NCBI GenBank assembly: GCA_046719575.1
Contig: JBDNCP010000129.1
Span: 1-13,960 of the forward strand
DNA length: 13,960 bases
DNA from: Thermoleptolyngbya sp046719575
GTDB taxonomy: Bacteria; Cyanobacteriota; Cyanobacteriia; Elainellales; Elainellaceae
Reading direction: 5' to 3'
The stretch's first letter is position 1. The number at the start of each line of letters is the position of its first letter. Below are positions 5,263 to 11,601 of this stretch, in pieces. A program made the translations under genes and the position numbers. Under the pieces are notes generated by a model that saw only the letters and a list, made by a program, of their open reading frames with translations, made no database searches and was not told where the DNA came from.

Positions 5263-6960
5263 TCAGCCCTGGCAGCGGAGGTGGTGCAGCCGATAGCCGT
5301 CCTCAGTGCCGTCGTCGAGGACGGTGCAGTTTTGCTGCGCTAGCTCTCGCAGCAGGGCGGGACGCTGGGCAGTTTCGATATTTAGCAGCCATAGGTCGAG
5401 CGGACGGGGCTGGGTGGCGATAGCGCTGAGGATTAGGGGGGCGATCGCCGCTGTGGGTGACTCCTGATGCGCCAGCAGGAAACGGGGTTCGGGGGCATCA
5501 GGAAACTGCGATCGCCAGGCCCAGGCAACGCCCATCAGGCGGCCCGTTTGCCCGTGGGTGCGGTGGGCGATCGCCACCAGTGCAGGAAAGTTGGTATTCT
5601 CCCAAATTCGCTGCGCCAGCAGGTCAGGTCGGTGCGTTTTCTGAAAGCCCAGGTTTGCCAAGACCGTGAGGCTGCCCAACAGCCCCAGCAGCCCGATCAG
5701 AGACATCGTTCGCCGCTGCCCCAGCGCGGCCAGCGCCCCCGCCATCAGCACGATGACCGCCGGATAGACCACAAACTGATAGCGAAACGCCACCGTCAAG
5801 TCACGCTGAAAGCCATAAGTAATCAGCAGAAACAGGGCGATCGCACTCAGGATCACGCCGCCCAGCGCTACCACAGAGGCGGGCGTATTCTGAGCCTGGA
5901 GCCGCAGCCCAGCGGTCAGCTTCGCAGCCGTCCACAGCGCCAGCCCCACCAGCGCCAGCACCGAGGCATAGGCAATAACCTGCGACTTTGCCTGGACGGG
6001 CAGCAGATACAGCATACTGACCAGCCCGCTGAGCAATTGGGCAATGGGCGCTAGCCACGCCAGCCCAGCGCGATCGCGCCGCACAATCCAGCGGGTTAGC
6101 TCCGATTCTTGCGTGCCTTGAATCGCCGGAAGCCAGACCAAACCGCTGAGCAGCGTGCCCAGCCCCACCGCCAGCACCCGCCGCCAGCCCGCGCTCAGGC
6201 GAAATTTGCCCTGGCGGAGTTGGTAGAGCGCCAGCCCGGTCAGCGTCATGGCTTCGGCGGCAAGGGCGATCGCCACAAAATAATGCGTCGCCAGACCCAG
6301 CCCGTTCACCAAAATCCACCCGCCGCAGAGCCAGAGCGGCGGCACGTTTCCGCTCCACAGGGCCCGAACAGTGGTCAACAGGCAAGCCAGCGATGCCGCA
6401 ATCCACAGCACGGGCAGCGTGTAGTGCCGCGCCTCCTGTGCCAGATACACGCCAAAGGGCGACACCGCCATCAGCAGAGCCGCTAGGTGTGCGGCACGGC
6501 GATTGCGAAACGCCAGCCAGCCCAGCCCAAAGGCGGCGGGAATCGTCAGCGTGCCAAACAGAGCCGAGAGCGATCGCACGCCCCACAAGGACACATAGCC
6601 CCCATCGGGCGAAAATAACCGCAGCCAGACCTGCGTCAGCACGAAATATAGCGGCGGATGGTTGCTCTCGCTCAGCAGGTTTTGCACCACATCGCCTGCG
6701 CCCGCGCCGGGGTTGGGCACCAGCGGCTGCATCAGTTCCGCCAGGGAAATCACGCGATCTAGCGGCACTGTGCGAAAGCTGTTGCCCAGGCTAAAGACCA
6801 TCGTAGAAAATTCATCGGTCCAGGGGGCTTTGTCCGTAAGGTGGGCAAACCGCAGCCCTAGCCCCAGCAGCGTCCACGCCAGCAGCCAGAGGCGCGATCG
6901 CCCGTCAGGGAAAAGTTTGGCAGTCGAATGGGTCGAACTTGGGGAAACGCGATCGGTCAC
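5263..6960 (-). CDS. GT39/PMT-like polytopic membrane glycosyltransferase
   Basis: The 565-residue product is an integral membrane protein with roughly ten or more hydrophobic segments starting near residue 24. It has the hallmarks of the GT-C glycosyltransferases that use lipid-linked sugars: an acidic pair Asp49-Glu50 in the first outer loop (APWTDEFS), HPP at 101-103 (ESNHPPLYF) and QEARHYTL at 175-182. Such proteins transfer a sugar from a polyprenyl-phosphate donor to a protein, lipid or polysaccharide on the outer face of the membrane. The acceptor here is unknown. The start is a GTG at 6960, and its first bases overlap the stop of the upstream gene (GTGA). This explains the unusual start and points to translational coupling. 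The gene ends 10 bases from the convergent thioredoxin gene. Confidence 0.85.
   Translation of the reverse strand: MTDRVSPSSTHSTAKLFPDGRSRLWLLAWTLLGLGLRFAHLTDKAPWTDEFSTMVFSLGNSFRTVPLDRVISLAELMQPLVPNPGAGAGDVVQNLLSESNHPPLYFVLTQVWLRLFSPDGGYVSLWGVRSLSALFGTLTIPAAFGLGWLAFRNRRAAHLAALLMAVSPFGVYLAQEARHYTLPVLWIAASLACLLTTVRALWSGNVPPLWLCGGWILVNGLGLATHYFVAIALAAEAMTLTGLALYQLRQGKFRLSAGWRRVLAVGLGTLLSGLVWLPAIQGTQESELTRWIVRRDRAGLAWLAPIAQLLSGLVSMLYLLPVQAKSQVIAYASVLALVGLALWTAAKLTAGLRLQAQNTPASVVALGGVILSAIALFLLITYGFQRDLTVAFRYQFVVYPAVIVLMAGALAALGQRRTMSLIGLLGLLGSLTVLANLGFQKTHRPDLLAQRIWENTNFPALVAIAHRTHGQTGRLMGVAWAWRSQFPDAPEPRFLLAHQESPTAAIAPLILSAIATQPRPLDLWLLNIETAQRPALLRELAQQNCTVLDDGTEDGYRLHHLRCQG
6957..6960 (-). other. 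GTGA stop/start overlap
   Basis: The TGA stop of the aminotransferase gene and the GTG start of the glycosyltransferase gene share four bases. This is a classic arrangement for ribosome re-initiation and fixes the start of the downstream gene. Confidence 0.85.
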
Positions 6961-8150
6961 TGGGATGGGGCAAGCAACAGCGCAAGGACATCTGCCAACC
7001 GATCATAGTCTGCGGGCGTGTTGTAAAGCTGCGCCGACAGGCGAATCAGCCGATTGAACCGGCCGCGCCAGGGAATGATGGGAATCTCGATAGAAAATTC
7101 TTCCGCCAGGGCTTGATAGAGCGCATCGGCATCGCCCGCTGGCAGCGGCAGCGTCGCCATCGAGCCGATCATCTCATCGGGGCAGGGCAGCGCCAGCCCC
7201 AGCCGCCGACTCAGCATTTGCCGCGCCCACAGCGCCAGCGCCCGGTTTTGCGCCATCACGTCTGCCCAGCCGCCCGGAAGCAGCGCGGCGAGATGCTGAA
7301 TCGCTGCGCCCACGCAGAGAAACGGCGTGGGGTCGCCCGTGCCCGTCCAGTCAAATTCCAGATGAAAAAAAGCGCGATCGCGCCGGGGCGAGTTGGCTCC
7401 GTGGCTGATGGTCAATGGACGAATGCGATCGCGCCGATCTTCGCGCACGTAGAGAAACGCCGCCCCCTTGGGCGCACACAGCCACTTGTGGCAGTTGCCC
7501 GTGTAATAGGCCGCGCCCAGTTCGTCCAGATGCAGCGGAATCATGCCTGGAGCGTGGGCCCCGTCGATCAGCGTGTCGATGCCCTGATCGGCTAATGCCT
7601 GAATCAGCGGCGAAATCGGCAGCACCAGCGCCGTCTGGCTAGTCACATGGTCGATGAGTAAGAGCCGCGTCCGGTCGGTGACGCGACTCAGCACACTTTG
7701 CACCACCTGATCTGGACTGGTCAGCGGAAAGGGAATCTCCGCTACTACCACCCTTGCGCCGCTCTGCTGGGCGACAAAATCCAGCGCGTTGCGGGAGGCG
7801 TTGTATTCGTGGTCGGTGGTCAGCAGTTCGTCGCCGGGGCGAAACGAGAGCGATCGCAGCACAGTATTCACACCCGTTGTCGCGTTGGACACAAAGGCCA
7901 GATCCGCCGGATTCGCGCCGACAAACGCCGCCAGCACCGCCCGCGACTCGTCTAGCAAGGGTTCGAGCGATCGCCCAAAAAACTGCACGGGCTGCGCTTC
8001 TAGCTGCCGCCGCAACTCCTGCTGGCGCTGCTGCACCGCCAGTGGACACGCGCCAAAGGAGCCGTGATTCAGAAATGTAAAAGCAGGGTCTAAACCCCAG
8101 CGCGATCGCCAGCCCTGACTCGATGCATCAACTGGCAACGAAGAAATCAT
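6957..8150 (-). CDS. Class V PLP-dependent aminotransferase (isopenicillin-N-epimerase-like)
   Basis: The 397-residue product belongs to fold-type I PLP enzymes, class V. It shows FLNHGSFGACP (26-36), the N-terminal signature shared with CefD-like isopenicillin N epimerases and their relatives. It also has SNATTGVN (88-95, phosphate-binding region), DGAHAPG (196-202, with Asp196 contacting the pyridine nitrogen) and TGNCHKWL (217-224), in which Lys222 is the Schiff-base lysine. Members act as epimerases, cysteine desulfurases/lyases or aminotransferases, so the substrate cannot be read from the sequence. No beta-lactam genes are nearby, and an epimerase role should not be assumed. The ATG at 8150 has a weak ribosome binding site. 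The stop overlaps the GTG of the glycosyltransferase gene, so the two form an operon. tRNA-Asn lies 19 bases upstream on the same strand. Confidence 0.88.
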   Translation of the reverse strand: MISSLPVDASSQGWRSRWGLDPAFTFLNHGSFGACPLAVQQRQQELRRQLEAQPVQFFGRSLEPLLDESRAVLAAFVGANPADLAFVSNATTGVNTVLRSLSFRPGDELLTTDHEYNASRNALDFVAQQSGARVVVAEIPFPLTSPDQVVQSVLSRVTDRTRLLLIDHVTSQTALVLPISPLIQALADQGIDTLIDGAHAPGMIPLHLDELGAAYYTGNCHKWLCAPKGAAFLYVREDRRDRIRPLTISHGANSPRRDRAFFHLEFDWTGTGDPTPFLCVGAAIQHLAALLPGGWADVMAQNRALALWARQMLSRRLGLALPCPDEMIGSMATLPLPAGDADALYQALAEEFSIEIPIIPWRGRFNRLIRLSAQLYNTPADYDRLADVLALLLAPSQ

Positions 8151-8169
8151 GACGTAAAAATTCTTAAAA

Positions 8170-8241
8170 CTCCCCAGGCTGGATTCGAACCAGCGACCAA
8201 TCGGTTAACAGCCGACCGCTCTACCACTGAGCTACTGAGGA
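8170..8241 (-). tRNA. trnN: tRNA-Asn (anticodon GUU)
   Basis: Read on the minus strand, the 72-nt gene folds as a full cloverleaf. The acceptor stem is TCCTCAG/CTGGGGA with discriminator G, the D arm contains AGCTCAGTGGTAGAGC, and the anticodon stem-loop is CGGCTGTTAACCG with loop CTGTTAA, giving anticodon GTT. The T arm contains GGTTCGAATCC. The 3' CCA is not encoded, so it must be added after transcription. Confidence 0.95.
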
Positions 8242-8252
8242 ACGCGAATCTC

Positions 8253-8283
8253 ATATTAACAGATCGAAACGGCCTCTTGGCAA
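8253..8283 (-). promoter_or_regulatory. Possible promoter of tRNA-Asn
   Basis: On the minus strand TTGCCA (8283-8278) is followed after 19 bases by TAATAT (8258-8253), which would start transcription about five bases before the mature tRNA. The spacing is one or two bases long, so the call is tentative. Confidence 0.4.
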
Positions 8284-8355
8284 GAGAGCGCCGCAGTTTT
8301 TTCGAGATTTTCTGCAAGAAATTTCCTGTCGGGTTTCAGAAAAGCACCCGGTTTG

Positions 8356-8916
8356 CTACGGCTCCATTTCGCCAAATCGGAGCCGAGAGAGCTTTTCACG
8401 CGCCTGCGGATCGATGGAGTTGGCAAGGAATCGTCCGGGCGATCGCCCCTTGGTGAACTGCCGCCGCCGCACCCGCTGCTCTGCCGCCTCCACTTCTGAC
8501 AGCAGTCGCTGCGCCGACATTAGCTCCGCACCGTAGCCGATTACTGTCTGCTGCTGCGCCCGGTCGGAGGTGGCCACGATCAGCCGCTGCTCAAACTTGC
8601 GGAGGTCATTGCGAAAGCGCGAACAAGTTAGCTCGATAAAGGTATCTGCCGTTTGCTGAAAATCGGTATAGCAAATGCAGAGATTTTCGGTAATCGTTTC
8701 GCGGCTGCCCGGTGTGTCCTGATATTGCGCGTCGAACACGACCTGCGTGTTGTAGCCCTGAAAGGAACTGTAGCCCACCAGCGACTCCACTAGGCCGCGC
8801 CGCGCTTCTTCTAACCCGTGGCGATCGCGCAGTTGTCGCAGCACGTCCCAGGCTCCAATCACGTTGTAGCCATCGACGAGCAAAATTGCCTGAAACGCTG
8901 GGCGGCGACGGGGCAT
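8356..8916 (-). CDS. YacP-like NYN-domain endoribonuclease
   Basis: The 186-residue product matches the YacP/NYN (formerly DUF901) family of PIN-like metal-dependent ribonucleases. In Bacillus the relative Rae1 cleaves mRNA in the ribosomal A site. The acidic cluster expected for the active site is visible: Asp15 in LLVDGYNVIG, Asp62 in VVFDAQY, Asp91 and Glu95 in TADTFIE, and Asp118 in VATSDRAQQQ. A basic C-terminal tail (about 148-180) probably binds RNA. The length is slightly above the family's usual 170 residues. The ATG at 8916 is preceded by no obvious Shine-Dalgarno sequence, as is common in cyanobacteria. The gene lies upstream of tRNA-Asn on the same strand and is divergent from the DUF3172 gene. 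Confidence 0.88.
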   Translation of the reverse strand: MPRRRPAFQAILLVDGYNVIGAWDVLRQLRDRHGLEEARRGLVESLVGYSSFQGYNTQVVFDAQYQDTPGSRETITENLCICYTDFQQTADTFIELTCSRFRNDLRKFEQRLIVATSDRAQQQTVIGYGAELMSAQRLLSEVEAAEQRVRRRQFTKGRSPGRFLANSIDPQAREKLSRLRFGEMEP

Positions 8917-8976
8917 GGCAGAGTGCAGTGCTTAAAGAGCGGCAAACAAGAAACAGCGTTAAATCATTCCGAAGCC

Positions 8977-9006
8977 TTGACAGTCAGGTATTACCTCTAC
9001 TTATAT
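8977..9006 (+). promoter_or_regulatory. Candidate promoter with internal palindrome, upstream of DUF3172 gene
   Basis: A perfect TTGACA (8977-8982) is followed after 18 bases by TTATAT (9001-9006). The spacer holds the dyad AGGTA-T-TACCT (8986-8996), a position where a bound repressor would block polymerase. The resulting 5' leader to the DUF3172 start would be about 170 bases, which is long. Another promoter closer to the gene is therefore possible. Confidence 0.4.
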
Positions 9007-9130
9007 GATGCCCGGTTTTGTTGCAATTCGTAAACCGCCTTGCCTGTTCTCCTGCCAAATCCGGCCCTCGAACCTCTAGCTCCGCCCATGTCGATTTCTC
9101 AACCGAGGCACTACACTGGATGAAAGGATT

Positions 9131-9143
9131 TGGCAAACTGCCA
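9131..9143. repeat. Short dyad upstream of DUF3172 gene
   Basis: TGGCA-AAC-TGCCA is a perfect 13-bp dyad 44 bases before the ATG at 9187. It could be an operator or a leader hairpin. There is no further support. Confidence 0.25.
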
Positions 9144-9186
9144 GTCCTGGCTTCTTTAGTCCTTGTGCTTTTCCCAACATTTCCCT

Positions 9187-9753
9187 ATGGCACGTAGACC
9201 CAAGGCACCCCAGCGTCCCCCTGCTTCCCGCTATATGGATGACGAACCCAAGCGATCGCCCCTCGGCTCAGCGATTAACTACGGCACTGCCATGCTGATG
9301 GCGGCCGTCCTGATTCTGGGCATTGGACTGGGCATTGCCTTTAGCTCCACAGCAAACTTTGGCACCGAGAATGTCGCCTCGCGAGAAGTCATCGACCGCA
9401 GCGCCCCCAACGCCGACATCTGCGTGCAGTATGGAGCTAGCGCCATCACGATGGATATGCGGGCGTTTCTGACGCTCAATCCGTTTAGCGTCTATGTCTC
9501 GCGTCCGGTGATGCAGCCTGGCTGCGTATTGCGGAGTAGCAACTGGTCAATTCTAGAAAAGGCGAACGTGGTGAATGCACAGGAAGTGAACGAGTGCCGT
9601 CGCCGCCTAAATACCTTCGGCTTTACGGGTGACATCCAGAAAGGAGCCGAGAACGTGCGCGTCACCTGCGTCTATCAAAACGACTCCGCCCAAAACCTAT
9701 TCCTCGACCAATCGGGTCTGGGCGGCACACCGCGAGAAACCGATCGATTCTAG
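9187..9753 (+). CDS. DUF3172 single-pass membrane protein, cyanobacterial
   Basis: The 188-residue product matches the DUF3172 family, known from cyanobacteria and of unknown function. A basic, Pro-rich cytoplasmic N-terminus (residues 1-27) is followed by one hydrophobic helix (about 32-53, TAMLMAAVLILGIGLGIAFS). After it comes a soluble domain containing the family-typical ENVASREVIDRSAPN, ICVQYGASAITMDMR, LNPFSVYVS and MQPGCVLRSSNWSILE segments and ending with CVYQNDSAQNLF. Several conserved cysteines suggest disulfides or a lumenal/periplasmic location. This is inference. I chose the ATG at 9187 (MARRPKAP). A TTG frame start at 9163 would add eight residues that do not fit the family. The gene appears monocistronic. 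Confidence 0.88.
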   Translation: MARRPKAPQRPPASRYMDDEPKRSPLGSAINYGTAMLMAAVLILGIGLGIAFSSTANFGTENVASREVIDRSAPNADICVQYGASAITMDMRAFLTLNPFSVYVSRPVMQPGCVLRSSNWSILEKANVVNAQEVNECRRRLNTFGFTGDIQKGAENVRVTCVYQNDSAQNLFLDQSGLGGTPRETDRF

Positions 9754-9790
9754 ATCGGTTCTAAATTAATCGCCGGTTATGAAGTCTAAT

Positions 9791-9808
9791 ACGAAATCTT
9801 TAGATTTC
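9791..9808. repeat. Short dyad downstream of DUF3172 gene
   Basis: GAAATCT-TT-AGATTTC forms a tight hairpin about 40 bases after the DUF3172 stop. A second weak inverted pair around TTTTGCAA and TTTGCAAAA follows at about 9820-9846. Neither has a clean T-run, so their role as terminators is uncertain. Confidence 0.35.
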
Positions 9809-9851
9809 ACCATAGGAGCCTTTTTGCAAGCTGCTTTTGCAAAAGGGTTTT

Positions 9852-9879
9852 CTAGTATGGGCAGGCTAGTATGGGCAGG
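9852..9879. repeat. 14-bp perfect tandem duplication
   Basis: CTAGTATGGGCAGG occurs twice in direct succession (9852-9865 and 9866-9879). It abuts the left end of the MITE-like element, with the last GG shared with that element's terminal repeat. Confidence 0.7.
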
Positions 9880-9965
9880 ACTTACGCACCTGCGATGAAT
9901 TTTTTGGATGTCGGACAATTTCTCGCGGACTGCACCCGCGAGAAATTGTCCAACTGCGTAAGCCC
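9878..9965. mobile_element. MITE-like nested inverted-repeat element
   Basis: The 88-bp unit has outer terminal repeats GGACTTACGCA (9878-9888) and TGCGTAAGCCC (9955-9965), complementary over 11 bases with one mismatch. Inside lies a perfect 16-bp inverted repeat, GGACAATTTCTCGCGG (9913-9928) with 9936-9951, around a 7-nt loop. It encodes nothing. The GGACTTACGCA ends are, from memory, common at small non-autonomous elements in cyanobacterial intergenic DNA. Whether it is transposable or a REP-type hairpin cannot be settled from one copy. It lies 14 bases beyond the amidase stop and could serve that gene as a transcript-end hairpin. Confidence 0.55.
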
Positions 9966-9979
9966 TAATGGAGTTTGGT

Positions 9980-11401
9980 CTAGTCAAGGGCGATCGCCGG
10001 CCGGTGCTGAATCCACGGCTGGTCTTGCTCTAGCTGCGCCGCCAGAGAAATCAGCGTTACTTCGTCGGCGGGCCGCCCCACAAGCTGAACGCCGATCGGC
10101 AATCCGTTTTCTGTAAAGCCTGTCGGAATGGCAATGCCTGGTTGCCCAGTGGCGTTCAAAATTGGGCTAGGCGCGACCCAGTGGACGATGTGTTGAAACA
10201 TCTTGTGGGCGGGCAGGCTGGCCCATTCCCCAATGCGAATTGTGGGATGAAGGAAGACGGGAAACAGGGCAGCATCATAGGGGAGCAGCGTCGCTACAAT
10301 TTGGCGGGCCGCAACCTGCATCTGGTTGACTGCCGTCAAGTATTGTCCGGCGCTGCGCCTGCGCGATCGCCAATAGAGCCAGCGATTTAGCTTGCCCATC
10401 ACAAACCACGGCACGCCCACATCCACACCCGTCTGCCACACGGCGATCAGCGGCTCCACCAGTTGATTCAGGTTAATCTGCACGGGTTCAACGGTGTGCC
10501 CCAGCGCCTCCAGCCGTTTCACCGTGTCCATCACGGCTTGAGTGCAGGCCGCATCGGCGGAGCCGACAGGCGAAAAGTCGGTGGTATAGCCAATTCGCAG
10601 ACGACCGGGCGATCGCCCTGCGGCCGCCAGAAAGCTGGGTTCTGGGTCGGGCAGCCAGTAGGGATCGCCCACGGTGTAGCCCGCCATCACGTCCAGCAGG
10701 GCCGCTGCATCGGCCACCGTGCGGGCGATCGGGCCGTCGGTAGAGAGGCCATTCAGGCGATCGCCCACTGGAGCCAGCGACACCCGACCCCGCGACGGCT
10801 TTAGCCCCACCAGCCCGCAGCAAAACGCCGGCCCGCGAATCGAGCCGCCGCCGTCCGTGCCGTGGGCGATCGCCGCCATGCCCGCCGCCACCGAGGCCGC
10901 CGCGCCACCGCTGGAGCCGCCGGGTGTGTAGTCCGGGTTCCAGGGGTTGCGGGCGGGCGGAAAGCCACGCGGCTCTGTAAAAGGCGTAGAGCCGATCTCC
11001 GAGGTTGCCGTTTTGCCCAGCAAGACGAAACCCGCCTGCCGCAGCCGCGTCACAATGCCTGCGTCTTCTTTTGCCACGCGATTTTTGGCTACACTCAAAC
11101 CATAGCTACAGCATTCGCCTGCTACGGGTGTCAGGTCTTTAATAGAAATAGGCACGCCAAAAAAAGGCGGCAGTTCGCTGGGGTTTGTCTGAGAAAGCTT
11201 TTGAGAAAGCTGCTCGGTCTGGGCTTTTGCAGTGGCGATCGCCGTCTCCGCCATCACAGTGAAATAGCTGCCCAGCAAAGGATTCAGCCGCTCGATCCGC
11301 TCCAGATACAGCTCCGTCAGCTCCAGCGGAGAAATTTCGCGGCTGCGAATCAGGCGGGCTTGTTCCAGCGCGGGAGTAAAGGCAAGATCAACGGCATTCA
11401 T
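9980..11401 (-). CDS. Amidase-signature family enzyme
   Basis: From the ATG at 11401 the product is 473 residues, normal for the amidase signature family (GatA, FAAH and nonspecific amidases), which hydrolyse amide bonds with a Ser-cisSer-Lys triad. All three residues are visible: Lys88 in GVPISIKDL, Ser164 in PGGSSGGAAASVAAG and Ser187 in GTDGGGSIRGPA. The C-terminal part (NATGQPGIAIPTGF...GLPIGVQLVGR) is also typical. It could be mistaken for the GatA subunit of the Glu-tRNA(Gln) amidotransferase. The sequence around the signature (GGGSIRGPAFCCG) and the absence of gatB/gatC nearby favour a stand-alone amidase of unknown substrate. A GTG at 11452 would add 17 residues. I prefer the ATG because the MNAVDLAFTPALEQA start fits relatives as I remember them. 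The gene is divergent from the J/TPR/WD40 gene. Confidence 0.88.
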   Translation of the reverse strand: MNAVDLAFTPALEQARLIRSREISPLELTELYLERIERLNPLLGSYFTVMAETAIATAKAQTEQLSQKLSQTNPSELPPFFGVPISIKDLTPVAGECCSYGLSVAKNRVAKEDAGIVTRLRQAGFVLLGKTATSEIGSTPFTEPRGFPPARNPWNPDYTPGGSSGGAAASVAAGMAAIAHGTDGGGSIRGPAFCCGLVGLKPSRGRVSLAPVGDRLNGLSTDGPIARTVADAAALLDVMAGYTVGDPYWLPDPEPSFLAAAGRSPGRLRIGYTTDFSPVGSADAACTQAVMDTVKRLEALGHTVEPVQINLNQLVEPLIAVWQTGVDVGVPWFVMGKLNRWLYWRSRRRSAGQYLTAVNQMQVAARQIVATLLPYDAALFPVFLHPTIRIGEWASLPAHKMFQHIVHWVAPSPILNATGQPGIAIPTGFTENGLPIGVQLVGRPADEVTLISLAAQLEQDQPWIQHRPAIALD

Positions 11402-11533
11402 GAGCGGCGACGTTCGGTAAGAAGACAGCTTTGACGACTGTAGCAGGGTCACTCGAAAATTCCCGCCGCATCAGGACAGATTTTTGCAGCGGCGGCGGTT
11501 TAGTCTCGCTGGCTGATGGACTCGCCCGCAATT

Positions 11534-11567
11534 CTGTGAATACTAGACGACATCGCCTGATTCACAG
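11534..11567. promoter_or_regulatory. Spaced 8-bp dyad in divergent spacer
   Basis: CTGTGAAT (11534-11541) and ATTCACAG (11560-11567) are exact inverted copies separated by 18 bases, between the divergent amidase and J/TPR/WD40 genes, 35 bases before the latter's start. It could be an operator with half-sites about 2.5 helical turns apart, or a leader hairpin. There is no independent support. Confidence 0.3.
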
Positions 11568-11601
11568 GCACACTCATAATTTTGCTCACTTTAGCCTCGA
11601 T

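Noticed and set aside
5467..6054. A 195-residue plus-strand frame antisense to the glycosyltransferase
   Set aside because: The composition is Gln/Arg/Pro-rich with no domain. It is explained as the antisense shadow of a hydrophobic protein.
5801..6586. A 261-residue minus-strand frame inside the glycosyltransferase gene
   Set aside because: It is a shifted-frame shadow of the GT39-like gene. The Gly/Ala/Arg-rich composition is typical of off-frame translation in GC-rich DNA.
6939..7595. A 218-residue plus-strand frame antisense to the aminotransferase
   Set aside because: It has Arg/Gln-rich shadow composition and overlaps a clearly identified PLP enzyme.
6957..8150. A beta-lactam biosynthesis gene (isopenicillin N epimerase)
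   Set aside because: The similarity is to the wide class V family. No isopenicillin synthase or NRPS genes occur in the window.
9980..11401. GatA subunit of the Glu-tRNA(Gln) amidotransferase
   Set aside because: The catalytic triad is shared with the whole amidase family, but GatA-specific context and gatB/gatC neighbours are absent.
10862..11434. A 190-residue plus-strand frame antisense to the amidase
   Set aside because: It is a Cys/Arg/Gln-rich shadow frame with no domain, lying over the conserved amidase active-site region.
11431..11601. N-terminal extension of the J/TPR/WD40 gene
   Set aside because: The 57 extra residues are Arg/His-rich and not J-like. They overlap the divergent amidase upstream region. 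The ATG at 11602 starts right at the J domain.
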